Below, one piece after another: positions 32,249 to 44,525 of a stretch of 64,000 nt of DNA. The stretch comes from Alnus glutinosa. Its lineage: Eukaryota; Streptophyta; Magnoliopsida; Fagales; Betulaceae. The position numbers were made by a program, and so were the translations under genes. The stretch lies in the NCBI RefSeq assembly GCF_958979055.1, contig NC_084892.1, positions 2,497,501 to 2,561,500 on the forward strand. Direction: 5' to 3'. The notes under the pieces are model-generated. The model saw nothing but the letters and a program-made list of their open reading frames with translations, had not been told where the DNA came from and made no database searches. Positions within the stretch are counted from its first letter, which is position 1. The number at the start of each line of letters is the position of its first letter.

Positions 32249-33639
32249 GACAAGTTTCTCATATTCCTATGCTCGGGTCTATCTTGGGTCCAGTTTTAGT
32301 TGAAATTAGAACTGCTAAAATTGAGATATGTGTCTCATAAGAGGATACATAAAAGTAATAAAAGACATGTCCCAATTATCTCATCAGGTCTAGCTAGTTT
32401 GGACTAAAAGTAAATCCAAGCCGAATCGGTTTTCTTGATAACTTATAGAAAGAGAAAGGAAGGTTCCATCATTCTAGCTTCTTGGCGGGAGGTGCTACGA
32501 CAGCTGCCGGAAGCCTGGTGGCAGAGCATGGCATCTCCAGGTACAGTTGGTAGGGAATTCATGCATGAGAAAGTTGTTGGCACTGGCAATAACATGTTTG
32601 TTGCCCTTGCAAAATCAATGATCTGCTATGTAATCTATGGCATCTGATCCTCGATTGCTTTGACGTTTCAGTCCATCTCTGCTAATAGTGGTGGACATTA
32701 CCGGCCTGGAGAAGAAACCCTCGACCGTTTCTTATCATTTCTAGTAGAAGATGGAGGAAACCTTCACGGAGTTCAGGTAACCGTTCCCTCTCATCACATT
32801 GTCTTGGAATTATATTTTCCTGAAAACAGTGTGAAATGCAGGATTTTGTACTGGCCATTAATTTATTTTTTCCCTAAAAAATACTGACCAGTTGTGTCCT
32901 CGATCTTCAGGTTATATTGTCAGTAAATTGATTTTTGGGTAGGTTTGGCACATTGGAACGATGGTTACCTAAAAACCAAAATGAACATTACCAACAGCAG
33001 AACCACAATGGATGTTCCCATATATTTTTTTTAAATAAAAATATGTATATAAATTCTTTTAAAATTAACTTTTTACCCTACTGCCTCATTTATTTTTTTT
33101 TATTTTTTTTTTTTTAGCTTTGTCCTCCCCGAACCTAAAATTATAGTTCCGCCCTGGAACATTATAGCGAATACAAGAAATAGAAATGAAATGATTGTTT
33201 GATGACAATACATGAATGACAAAATTTCCTAATTGAAATATAATTGGATTTCAACCATATTTCTTAAAATACCCTTATAAAAATACTATCCCAAAACTTT
33301 TTTTTTTTTTGAAAAATTATTCGTATTCGTCGTCTTTCACATGGGTCGCCGACCACCGCCTTGTGGGGGAGACAGACACCTGGAATGGTTTTTATAGAAG
33401 AATCACTATTCTTCTTCTTAGGAGATCGAATAGCTATTCTTAGCAATGGTGGCATAATCAAATGACAGAATAGCTATTCCATTTATGGATTTACTCTTCT
33501 ATACCAAAACCTGCCCTTTATCTTTTCTATTCGCATTAATTGTTTGTGGTCTTGGTAGTTTAATTGTCATCACAGATGATTGTCTGACGGTATTGTTTGC
33601 GTTGCTTGTTTTCAGATAGATAGGGTTGAACCTGCAATT

Positions 33640-34170
33640 ACTTGACGGTATGGTCTGCATTGCTCGAGGGGGAAAACGGTCGGTTGTTAATTTGTTGTAG
33701 AGATTCACAGATGAGGAGGAGATTGTCGGAGTTTCACCTGTGATGGATTTTCACGTTGAAATATATATATAACGTTGTTAGGCTCAAACCACTCTGAAGA
33801 CTCACCAGATATTTATCTTCAATAATCACCTCCTGCTTTTCCTACTTGGAATGTTTGGGGGGAATAGAAAATCTGACCGTTTGTCAGTGAAAGTATAATC
33901 TGACTGCATCTGCATGATTAGCAAAATTGCCTCTAAAGACAATTTCTAATGTTGACATGTTGTCATGTCACGTCTGCATTGAACATGTTTTTATTAACAA
34001 ATATTCTCTAGTTTTGTACTTCTGACGTTCAAAGATACTGTAAACAAAATGGAGAGGAGGGTTCATCTACTTCCTAGGCACTTGCTGTGAAAAGAAGTCA
34101 AGAATGTAAGAACCATACACTTCTTCACACATAAAAGATCGATGATGATAACCATTAATACTCAGAAACG
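33640..34170. other. Spacer between IQM pseudogene D and the HPt gene
   Basis: About 500 bp with no gene. It is 3' flank of copy D that partly resembles the region after copy C exon 9 (GGAATAGAAAA...), followed by sequence that should hold the 3' UTR of the minus-strand HPt gene. I see no repeat of note. Confidence 0.5.
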
Positions 34171-34895
34171 TCATGCTGACCCATCAACATACTTGCTATC
34201 CAGTAATTGCCGGTTGGTCGCAATGGCAGAGATCGTCTTCTCCAGCTGCCCACCAAAAAAGCCAAAAAGGAAACAAATTTAAAACAAATTTGAAATGCCA
34301 AAAAGAAATCTGAAACTAAAAGTAAGAGGAAAATAAGGCTGGAACATGGAGTTGCTGGAATTGATTTGTGTTAGGTGCGTGTAGTCCTTTGTTAGGTATT
34401 AAGTCTGTTAGGAAAAATAATCTTTATTGCTTTATTAGTTGTTAAGTTCATTAGTTGTTTTTATTAGTTTACTATTGTTGTGTGAGTAGATGTCTCATGC
34501 ATGTTTATCTTTTTAGGTTGTGATTTAGATATGATTAGGTTTTATCTCTTTTATCTTTTTAAGTTAGGTTGTTGAGTTATGAGTCAAATAGAAGTTCTAT
34601 TTCACGTGGGACTCCATTTTCTATTGTATTCCATTCTTTTAAATACTGCATTGTTATTGAATAAAAGTAATCAATTAAGTAAATTATCAAACTTTGTGTT
34701 TGTGAATTTACAGCACCTCTAATTGCTCATAAGAAGTTTAGGATTCCTCAAAAATCCTATCATATCTATCGTTCTTATTAAGTTCTCACGTAAGAGTTTG
34801 TGCCTTAAACAGGAGTAAAAGGAAGAAATATTATGTGGCATCAATCTTCTTCATGATAAACAATCAGCAAAATGGGGCATGTATAAAGCTTAAGT

Positions 34896-34943
<48 letters not shown>

Positions 34944-37900
34944 GAGATACAAATACAAGCGAAGGAAGCCAAAACCAAAACACAATTACAAGGGAGATCC
35001 TTTCCTACTATCGAGGGAAAGGTCTAATAGAGGAGAAGCAGAGGTGGCAGAATAGAAAGAGGTGTTCAGAAGTTTATTGGGGCTGAATTGCAAACGGGGC
35101 AGAGGATTTCTTGATGCGGAGGAAAAAATCTAGACAGATTCTTGCGGGAGGGAATGGCATTCCAATCAACTTCCACAAAAATAGTTTGTCTTTGGAGGAT
35201 TTGGTAGAATGAGAATTTAACAAGAACGATAGATATGGTAAGATTTTTGAGGAATCTTAGACCTCTTATGAGCAATTAGAGGTGCTCTGATGTTCTGAAC
35301 TTACAAAAACAAGGTTTGATAATTTACTTGATTGATTATTTTTATTCAATAACAAAGCAATATTTAAAAGAACGGAATACAATGGAAAATAGAGTTGAAC
35401 TTTCATTTGACTCATAACTCAACAATCTAACCTGCTGTCAACAAGACTCCTAGATAAAAGAGATAGACCTAATCATATATATCTAAATAACAACATAAAA
35501 AGATAAACATGAGACGTCTACTCACACAACAATAATTAACTAATAAAACAACTAGTAAGACAATAAAACACTACTAAACTGAATAACCTAATAGATAATA
35601 CTTTTTAACGGACCCAATACATAACAAGGACTACATACGTAACAATTTGAAGTTTCTATAAATTCTTCCTGTCCTAAACAGAGAGAGGATATTTGTCTGA
35701 GGGAGGACGCTGGAGAGACTTGCAGACTAAACAAGCTGAAAAATCCCCCATTTCTCAAGGTAAATTTCTATTCAAAATAATCTCAAATAATGATAATAAC
35801 AACTATAAAGGAACATTAAAAAAATAAAAATACTTGTCTCAGGGGATGAATGGTCATTTTGAATGTTAGAGAAGTTGACATAGTTGTTCACCCATAGAGG
35901 CCTATGTCCATGATGGCTCAAACACCTACATCTTTCTTATACACATCAATTCATTATATATTTACAAGCTACCCACTGAAGGGTTTATATAGAAAATTAT
36001 ATGGTGATATAAAAGTACAAGCTAGTACAATACATAACTCTAACATTGAAAATAGGATGCAAATCTCTAATAGTTCCCTAAATCTCAAGGAGGATAAGTG
36101 TAATTTACCCAATTACAAAATTCCACATATTACATTTATTATTCTACCTACTTGGCAAGAAACAAAGCTACAAAGAGTTTTTATCCCACTAAATGAGAAT
36201 CATATAAGTGACATATACAAGGTTAATTAAGGAATATACAAAAAAGAAGCTCTTTTCTTCATACCATTAAGTTAAATCATAATATATAAAAAAAATAATA
36301 ATAATTACATCTTATGGATTACCTGTATTAGGGTTTGAAATTTGCTTCGCAGAAGACAATATTTGTGTGCGATTCTATTTAAGGCTTGTTGGCACCTGTA
36401 TGGATAAAAATTATTGAAAAGTATAGCCAAAAATATATACTTTGTCATGAAGTACAAAAGAGCACTTGTGACATCACATATTCTGAAAGTATTGTGTTAA
36501 GTCTCACATTGGTTCGAAGGATTATAAAGGCGTTTTGCATGGATATATACTAATTAAATCTCACATTTCTAGAGACTTTCAATAGTGATTAGTCATTTTG
36601 GAGTATAATACAATCGTGAAAAATAGTATTAGAGTTAACCTTTCTTTGTTTTTGTCCTCAGAAGCTTGATGTAGATCATTACAAGCCAGTTTCAAGTGCT
36701 GCGCACCAATGCTGGGAGACGAAGTGCAGCAAAATGAGTAAGATTTATTAGATAATTAATCAAGTCATCATAATACTGAGGAAAGTTTATTCAAACTTTA
36801 TATATTAATAGGTAAAATATAACTGATCAGCAAGATCGATATTCTTATGATATAATCAGGGGCGGAGCCACCTTGAGGCTTGGGGGGGCCTGGCCCCCCC
36901 CAAGCCCCAAGGTTCTCCCCAAAAAAAAAAAAAAAAATTTAAAAAAATTTAAAAAAAATTAAAATTTTACCCCACAATTTATTATTTCTTCTAATTTTGG
37001 CCCCCCCCAATTTTTTTTTTCAATTTGGCCCCCCCAACTTGGGAGGGCTGGCTCCGCCCCTGGATATAATCATTTCCTTTTGAAGAACAGTATGTGAATC
37101 TAAAAGAAGAGAACTTGGTGATTCTGATCTTCTTTCAAACTCCTTCACATGAATTTTCTCCTACTCATTTGCAGAATACGTTTACATATACAGATTGTGA
37201 AGCAAAAAAATAAAATAAAATGAATAATCTTGAATATTTAGCCAAATCTACATTAAAAGTGAAAAAAATTTAAAGGATGTCTAATCTAATTAACATTCAT
37301 AGGGTGGACCTCATGAACAAGGTTGCTAGTAGCAATTATGTAAGCAGAGTACGAAGAATATAAATTAAATTATTAAATTAATAATTTCTCATCCGCTTAA
37401 GCTTTTAGGATAAGTAAATGATAATTCAACATGGTAGTAGATCAGTAAAAATCGTTCAAGCCTTGTCTCCGTGATTCACCTCACATTTCAATTAAATATT
37501 CCACGTGTTTAGTCTTACTAATTAAAGGAGAGTTTGAACCCACGTGTGAGAGTGAGAGTGAGAGTGTTAGAATATAAATTAAATGAATAAATTAACTATT
37601 TTTCGCTATCGAATTAAAGTTATAGTGATATATTGAAGCAGCATATTACCTTGAGCTACTTCCTTTTAGTTGATGCACAAAACTATTTAGCTTGCTAAAA
37701 TCCACATCTTGCTGAGCCCTGCAAGTAGATCGATCATAATCTCAAAATACAAAAATTATACCCAAAATGCATGGATCAATTAATTAGTAGATATAAAATG
37801 GCAAAAGCGTCTCAAAGATTACAGATAATTGTTCATTTCCAATATGATCCTTTCCGCGTCTTTACAAAATATCATGATCACTTCTGCGACAAAATTGGGA

Positions 37901-38333
37901 TTGCTTGCATCTTGCAGAACTTGAATTTGAGCAAACTGGCTGTCCAACATACCCTGCAAAATGCAAATCATATGTTTGAGACAGTTTCTCTAACAAAGCT
38001 CGGCAAAAACATGTTGAAAATGTCAATTTTTTTTTAATGTTTAAAATCCGGGAAGTTATTTGAAAAAGAAAATGTGAAAATTGGCCTAACAATTTACTAA
38101 GTTGACAATACTTGGTCAGTAGTCCAATACTTGCCGGTCAGTACGTGAAAATTAAGAATCAACCAAAACGAAAAATTTGATAAACTATAAGATAACCACA
38201 ATTGACCAAAAATGAAAAACCCAAATAAGATATATGCTGTTGGAGGGAGGGAGAAGCATATATATGCAATTACCTCGTAAAACATGGATTGGATCAAGTT
38301 ATTGTGCTGTGCTTTAAGCCCATGTAAGTCCAT
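34171..38333 (-). CDS. Histidine-containing phosphotransfer (HPt/AHP-type) protein (6 exons, 159 aa)
   Basis: Exons in coding order: 38333-38274, 37953-37823, 37718-37650, 36711-36640, 36395-36323, 34245-34171, all GT-AG with continuous frame. Six short exons are typical of plant AHP genes. HPt proteins carry phosphate from hybrid histidine kinases to response regulators in cytokinin signalling, shuttling between cytoplasm and nucleus. Visible marks: GMLDSQFAQIQVLQDASNPN in exon 2, the phosphoacceptor motif FVHQLKGSSSSIGA with His79, and the C-terminal helix pair (CQQALNRIAHKYCLLRSKF). The histidine is present, so it is a true rather than a pseudo-HPt. An in-frame upstream Met (38354) would add seven residues. 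Length fits the family (about 150-160). A (GA)n run lies in the likely 5' UTR. Confidence 0.9.
34366..35655. repeat. Inverted pair of LTR-like repeats in the last intron of the HPt gene
   Basis: The arm 34366-34785 (plus orientation, with GTGTGAGTAGATGTCTCATG, GAGTTATGAGTCAAATAG and TCTAATTGCTCATAAGA) recurs inverted at about 35223-35655 with roughly 85 percent identity by eye. About 430 bp between the arms hold a 42-nt T run (34897-34938). They also hold a minus-strand LINE-like fragment (35066-35220) with FFPPHQEILCPVCNS. The arms look like retroelement LTR sequence including a poly(A)-site-like ATTGAATAAAA. Head-to-head arms could form a long hairpin in the pre-mRNA. Confidence 0.7.
36857..37062. 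mobile_element. hAT-type MITE, 206 bp, with exact 8-bp target duplication
   Basis: Inverted ends CAGGGGCGGAGCCA and TGGCTCCGCCCCTG are exact complements. The flanks are GATATAAT on both sides (36849-36856 and 37063-37070). An 8-bp duplication plus CAGGG ends is diagnostic of hAT elements. The interior is C/G-tract-rich (TTGGGGGGGCC, GGCCCCCCC) with poly-A. It lies in intron 3 of the HPt gene. Confidence 0.93.
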
Positions 38334-38374
38334 GTTGGCCGGTATAGTACTCAAGGAGTTTGAAGAGCAGTATG

Positions 38375-38379
<5 letters not shown>

Positions 38380-38410
<31 letters not shown>
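38380..38410. repeat. (GA)n microsatellite in the probable 5' UTR of the HPt gene
   Basis: About 30 bp of GA, starting about 47 bp upstream of the HPt start codon (CT-rich on the coding strand). CT-rich leaders are common in plant genes. Confidence 0.85.
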
Positions 38411-38412
<2 letters not shown>

Positions 38413-40202
38413 CTGATCGGTGAGGGGCTGCGACGAGCAGGGAATTTTTTTTTTATATATTTTCTGACTATTTAGTTGCATGGCACATATGGCAAGTCTA
38501 GAAAAAGTCAAGTATTTTTGAAGATATTCCAGTTTTTGAATCCCTATAAAGATTTGGTGGTACTCCGTGCCCTAGTTTATGTCATAGACTCATAGTACGC
38601 CCTTTTTTTTAGTCTACATGGTCAATATCTTGTTCAAATAACGAGTAGCCACTCTAGTTTCTCCTTTTGCCTTTTCTTTCTTTTTTTTTTTAAAAAAAAG
38701 AAGTGATAATTTACGTGTCTTTCCCGGTTTCCCCTCTCCCCTTCCCTTGTTGTAGCTCAAAGAAAAAAAAAAAAAAACTAATTTACGTGGCCCAACCTCG
38801 AAAACTTTATATTATACATGGTAAAATCCTGGGCCTTGTGGGATCAGGTTCTCTACATAGAATGGACTTACACAAGAGGCCCAATACAAAAAGTAAGCCC
38901 AAACTTGAATCCTCAAACGGCCAAGCCCAAGGTTCAAGTCCTATACCAATATTGGATGATGACCTTGAAAAAGGTCGTCAGAGAAAGTGGCCCAATAGCG
39001 AGCCAGTTCGGAGCAAGTGGGCACAAGCTGTAACCGATAACCACGGTTGCACTTTTGGAAGTGTGTTCCAGTACGAGATAAGGAAATCCCAGCCTTTTCC
39101 CATAGGCCATAGTAGAGAGTCTAGAGTAGAGACAGTCAGACAGACACAGACCGAGATAAATGGATGAGGACCTGGTGCAATGGACAAGCTTGGTCTTTTC
39201 CACTACACGACAATAAATATAATTTCTCATTTTATTTTTATAAAATTTACTTGTCCAAACAGAATTTTTAATCATAAATATTAATATGAAAAAACTTGAT
39301 CACTTAATTGAAAAATAATAATTAAGATATTTTTTTGATAAATAAAAGAATAATGTTACTTTTTACGCCTATTTCACATTGATTAAGGTAGTATATTTTA
39401 AATAGTTTTTCATGTCATTCATTTAAAATATGCTACATTAACCAATATAAAATTATTATAATAAATTGGTTTGATTTTTTTTTTTTTTTTTTTTTTTTAA
39501 GAATATCATTACTCTAAAGCTTGTTTGTTTCGACCTAAATTGTTTGATGTTAGAATTTTGGCCAACGACATCTCATGCGTCGAAGAATGACCTGCGACTC
39601 CGCGAGCGAGTGTGCGAGTGAGAATAAGAAATTTAAATGCAAAAAATAGTTTACAAAAATATAAAGAGAAATCATTTTACGCAGCGGTTTTAACCAAAAC
39701 TTTCAATAGTACCAAATAAAACAATAATAATAATAATAAAAAAACGGAAAAATATTCTACAAAATGTAAGAAAAGGTCTTTCTGGTCCTCCCCCAACCAC
39801 GTATCCACTCGCACCTAAAAAAAACCCGGCAAAAACGCTGTGGAACTGAAACGCACACAATCACTAAAACACACTTGGCTGTTAAATGAACAGCCCACGT
39901 GTCCTTCAACTCCACACCGACTGTTTACGTGCGAGGATTAGCACGTGCGAAATCGCCTACGTGGGCACGACTGAGACGTGGCGATTATGGATCCCTCAGC
40001 CCGAGTAGCAAAGATGTCTAGCCGTGAGCTGGCGTGACAAGTGGCGACCCGATACATTCTGTGGGCTTTAGCTAACTAGCCTAACTAGTTTCGGCACCCA
40101 CAAAAACAGACTCTCTCTCTCTCTCTGTAGTCTGTACGATACCTTGCTGTTCTCTGAAGGAACACTAGTAGCTCTTTCTCTCTCTCTCTCCGTGTCTTAG
40201 CT
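38411..40202. other. Divergent promoter region between the HPt and bZIP genes
   Basis: This shared upstream region serves the minus-strand HPt gene and the plus-strand bZIP gene. At 38800-39200 there is a moderately GC-rich stretch with repeated CCCAA/GCCCAA motifs and overlapping short open frames on both strands. I cannot assign it to a gene; it may be retroelement leader sequence. Poly-T runs and AT-rich DNA follow. The last 350 bp hold the G-box cluster and CT-rich leader of the bZIP gene. Confidence 0.5.
39896..39982 (+). promoter_or_regulatory. Cluster of ACGT-core elements (G-box) upstream of the bZIP gene
   Basis: CACGTG occurs at 39896-39901 (CCCACGTGTCC) and 39942-39947 (GCACGTGCG). 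CTACGTGGGC and AGACGTGGCG follow within about 40 bp. These are ACGT-core sites bound by plant bZIP and bHLH factors (ABRE/G-box type). They lie 220-310 bp upstream of the bZIP start codon, so auto- or cross-regulation by bZIPs is plausible. Confidence 0.6.
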
Positions 40203-43200
40203 ATGGGTTCCGAGAGATGTTATGTGTGGAGCTCGTTGTCGTGCTCGTCTGTTTCCACGACGTCGTCTTCGGTGTCGGCGGCGGTTGACGTGGCGGATCG
40301 GATGGTGAGGATAGAGCTGGAGGCGGCGGAGGCTCTGGCGGACTTGGCTCATTTGGCGGTGCGAGTGAGTGGTGGAAGGGAATGGGGGAGCAAAGGGAAA
40401 CGCGCCAGGAAGCGAGTCAAGAGCGAGTCGCCGCCGGGTGACTCGGCGTTGAAGCTGAACCGGGTGGTGGACTCGGTGCCTAGCTCTTCGGATCTCGCTG
40501 AGGTTAGTTCGTTTAGATTACTAGGAACTGTCACTTTCTCATTTTTATTTTTATTTTTATTTTTTTTATTTTTTATTTTTATTTTTTTTTATGTTTGCAC
40601 TAAAAGTCTTGGGTTTTTGTATTAAAAGATTCTGCTTGTCCAAAAGTAGTAAATTTAATCTCTTTACTGACTAGAGGAATAAGAGAGAGAGAGAGTTCAG
40701 AGACTGAGGTAGCTTATTGGGTATGCTATATTTGTGTTTGTGATATGGGAGTCTGACTGTCTATTGTGGGTGAGGATCCTAACTTGGTTCTTGTCTCAAT
40801 TAAACTCTGCAGCTTAAAATAGTACGCATATAAAATGGACCATGAATTAATACATATTCTTACCTGTCTCTTTGAGTTGATGAATGTTAAATTAACACCG
40901 ATTCCAAAGTTTTATCTATCCTTTAATTTATATTCTAACACGTGTTAATTAAGTGAGTCGCTGGTAAAATGTAGAGTTCGGTTTGAAAACAGGACTTCTG
41001 CATTAATATCACGTTAAATTATCGGTTATTTCAAAAGCTTAAGCTGACATGATGTGAGAACACTTTATATAATACACCTTCAATGTGACAAAAAAGCTTT
41101 AGAGGAAGTGGAAATGAGAATGTGGTGATTCTGTGTGGAATTTTATTGTAATGAAGGTAGAGATACACCATACCTCGAACGAACTGATTTTTTTTTTTTT
41201 ATAGAAGTATAAAGGGCTACAAGACCAAAGCCAATAGATATAAGAGATGGAATATTGAAATTGAGCTGATAAGACATACAAAGTTAGTGACTGTTGTTGA
41301 AATTTCTTCCGAATATTTTCAGAAATATTGTGCTTGACACGACAAATATAGAATGTGGAAGGAGTCCCATGAGTTGAGTGCATCACTCAAAACACTACTT
41401 TGAATTTCTCCTTCGCTTCTCCCTTTTGTTTTCATTTAGGTTCCTAGATTTATATATGTCTCTATTTGGTTAGACAACCAAATGACATTTGAATTTAAAC
41501 ATTTTTGGGTCACCAAGTCGCACTATTTTGTGCAGGACTTGAGAAATATTTTTGTTTATAGCAGGATCAAGCAGTAGTAAGTCAGCAGCAATGTGAAAAG
41601 AGGTGCACAACTGTATTGTTAGAATCCGAAAAGACTGAGCAGAACCCCAGAAAAACAGAATTGAAGGCTGAGCAGGATTCTGAATGGCCTTTTCCAACTC
41701 GTAACTGCACCACAAGTTACACGTCATTTGGTTTCCGCAAATCAAGACGAAATTTAACTGAGGTACTGAAGCTCTCAAATGTTGTTTCTCTGGAATGCCG
41801 TTCTATTACAGCTTTTCTAATTGAAACTTTCCTGTTTAGACTGAAAAGGAAGAACGGAGAATACGCAGGGTATTAGCAAACAGAGAGTCAGCTAGGCAGA
41901 CAATTCGCCGCAGGCAGGTAAGCTACTAACCGTAAAGAATGATTATCTTGAAGGTTGCCAGCCTCATACTTAGTATAGGTGAAGAACAGTTGTTAAGTAT
42001 TGCTGCAGGCAGGTGATCAAATTGAGCTTGGGGTGTTAAAAACATATGGGAGTGGGAAAATTCACTATAATTATACTCCAAGCAGCACCTCTTACTGGGA
42101 ATTTACTTTACCTTGTTAAACAACTCTAGCAACAGTAGTGGATCTGCCACTGTCACTGTTTTCACTGTTCTCAGTATGCCTTAGTAGTAATCTAGATGCT
42201 GACTAATTTATTAAGTCTTATGTTTCAGTTATTTAACATGGACACTTCAAAGTACCTGAAGTGCCTGTGTTGGACATTTGATAACATGAGTAAGGGATTT
42301 TATGCTATTCGGAAAACATTTCTTAGCGTGTAGAAGTTCCTTGAGACTTTCTTCCTAATCTGTCCCTTGGTTTGCATGGATCTTTTGGTTTAGTAAAAAG
42401 ATCTAAATTCAATAGAAGTCAACCAAGATAACTTTTTAGTTTTAATGATTTAGCTGTGTCTTTGCGTCCTAAAATCTGGGGATTACACAAATCTGATACC
42501 AAGATAAGCACCTGCATCCAGCACCCAATACGGTCACCCAAGTCAATGTAAAATGGGCTTTCTTAAGTTCTGCTCTTTAGCAACATATGTTTTAGTTTTT
42601 CATTTTGGGATAACTGCCCAAATGTAATTACTTGTTTATCTCAATGAAAAGTGGTTTATAGAAAATAGATGTCGTCATACAAATCAATGGGCTCTTCACG
42701 TTTAACAGCTACAGAGAAAGTAAGTTATTCTGATGTGTTTGAGTGCCTAAAATAGGTGAACCATAAATTGGTTTTTTTTGTTAGTCAAGTCAAAGTGTTG
42801 TAGCCATAAAGTAAAAGTATAACTATTGTTATTGTTAATTTGTAAAAAAATTATTAAACGATTAGAGAAAACATTTTATCTACATTTTACTTTTCAAAAT
42901 AATTAACTAACCATTATAAATGAATTTAAAGAACTGTTCACTCCATGGCACGAAGAAATAATTTACTTGCCTTTACTTGACACAATTTTTGTAGTATATA
43001 TATGTCAAAAATTAATTATCAAAAAAAATATATGTCAAAAAACTTCAATGTATCCATATTCTTTATTTTCCATGCAAGTAGCATTGTCTGCAGTGACAAG
43101 TTAAACGAATTACAAGTCTTGAATACAATGCAATTACAACATAGATGCATTCACGACATTCTAAAAAAATTGTTAGTTTACTTAAATTAGATTTTCTTCT

Positions 43201-43330
43201 TCCTTTTTCTTCTGGTGTCCAGGCTCTATGTGAGGATTTAACCAGAAAAGCTGCCGATCTGGCATGGGAGAATGAAAGTTTGAAAAGGGTAGGGAATAGT
43301 CCCCTATTATCAGTATCTTCTTATACAGCT

Positions 43331-43393
<63 letters not shown>

Positions 43394-44525
43394 TCTCTCT
43401 AATGGACAAGGGCATGTAGTATGGAAGTGGTATAAAAAAATGTTCTTGTAGTATTTATAGTAGTTGTAATCTTTTTTCCACCCCTTGAAATCATTTAAAC
43501 ATCATCTCATTAATTTGTTCCCATATCGTGACATTTCTAATGAGAAGGAAAAGGAGCTGGCTTTGAAAGAGTATCAGTCCTTGGAAACCACAAATAAACA
43601 CTTGAAGGAACAGGTAAGTTGAAGTTCACATTTTGGAGATGTTTGATATTAAAAGAATTTTCACTTGTTTTGACATGCTCTACGATTTAAGCAGATGGCA
43701 AAGGCAATAAAGGCTGAGATCGAGGAAACTCCATGGGAGCAAAAGTCAGCTGATGTTGCAGAATTCTCTTCATCTACAAATTTCCCATTGCTCTGGTATA
43801 ACCATCCTCTATTTACGCCTGATTTCTGGCCTTCTATCATTCAATCTTCAAATCATGTTCAATCACTGCATGGGAGACAAAGTGCTACTTGTAGGCCTGG
43901 TACTTCTCAAGAACAAGAAAACCGCATGGATGTCAATGGGCCAAGAACCCCATTATATGTACTCCCATATCCTTGGTTCTTCCCTCTTCCTGATCTTGGG
44001 AATGGAGTCCAACCTCAGCCCTACATTGGTGTGAAAAACAAAGAAGATGAAACTTCTGATAGTAACCAATATGATGCTAGTTCATCTTCAAAAATTGTTT
44101 CAGATGAAGAGAACCCCTATTGCTTTTTCCCCATTAAAGTAAAGACAGAAGCTTCTGGCTCAACAGAAGTCAGACCTCCTAATGATCTAAGTGAGACCCC
44201 AGTTGGATTCCCTCCGGATGGAGGCGGTCAGCATACAGGAGCTCACTCCAAGGAAATGCTCTTTACACCACCACTAAATTGTGCCCAACCTGAATCTACT
44301 GTCAAGCACGAGAGCAGGCCCCTATCAGATGACCCTCCCAATATTGCAACACCTTCAACTGCTTGTCATATTGTCAATGCTATGCCAGAAAAGAAGCAGG
44401 AATCAGTCGGTTACCCAAGTACGAAGCTAATTGATGTGGTTTCTGCAGCCGAAGCGAGAAAGAGGAGAAAGGAACTGACAAAGCTAAAGAATCTCCATGG
44501 CCGTCAATGTCGGATGCGCTGTTGA
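40203..44525 (+). CDS. bZIP transcription factor with Ile in the basic region (6 exons, 512 aa)
   Basis: Exons: 40203-40502, 41565-41762, 41840-41917, 43223-43288, 43548-43613, 43695-44525, all phase 0. The N-terminal 100 residues are Ser-rich, followed by an Ala/Glu helix (ELEAAEALADLAHLAV) and a Lys/Arg patch (KGKRARKRVK, a likely nuclear signal). The basic region is encoded by exon 3 (residues 167-192, VLANRESARQTIRRRQ). Leucines at 198, 205, 212, 226 and 233 form the zipper, with Ala at 219. The usual Asn-x7-Arg/Lys has isoleucine at the last position (residue 188). The long C-terminal exon is Pro/Ser-rich and ends with a second basic stretch (ARKRRKELTKLKNLHGRQ). Plant bZIPs with this Ile variant are known and probably have altered DNA preference. 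The targets are unknown. Confidence 0.92.
43333..43400. repeat. (CT)n microsatellite in bZIP intron 4
   Basis: About 68 bp of nearly pure CT, 45 bp downstream of the intron 4 donor. Length is likely variable between individuals. Confidence 0.93.

Larger units (their letters stand above)
28213..33632 (+). pseudogene. IQM-family pseudogene, copy D
   Basis: The arrangement is collinear with copy C. Exon 1 (28213 on) encodes an IQ-like motif (LQSTFRSFSHRR). Exon 2 remnants (about 28418-28551) carry a poly-T insertion plus duplicated AGCAGTACGACTTT. Exon 3 keeps only CATTGGATTGAAGCT (about 29697), with a broken donor. Exon 4 (29824 on) is cut by a CACTA element, and its donor is lost. Exon 5 (about 31342) lacks the AG acceptor and has TAATT inserted before GGACCT, giving a stop. 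Exon 6 (about 31588-31740) has indels. Exons 7 (32450-32541) and 8 (32672-32776) are well preserved, and a short last exon starts near 33617. The TATA region is also degraded. No full reading frame can be assembled. A truncated transcript from exons 7-8 cannot be excluded. Confidence 0.88.

Noticed and set aside
38703..39167. 154-codon open frame upstream of the bZIP gene
   Set aside because: No family resemblance, equal open frames on both strands and poly-Lys at the start. It may be retroelement leader sequence.
43182..43415. Arg/Glu-rich frame opposite the bZIP intron
   Set aside because: Translation of a CT/GA microsatellite.
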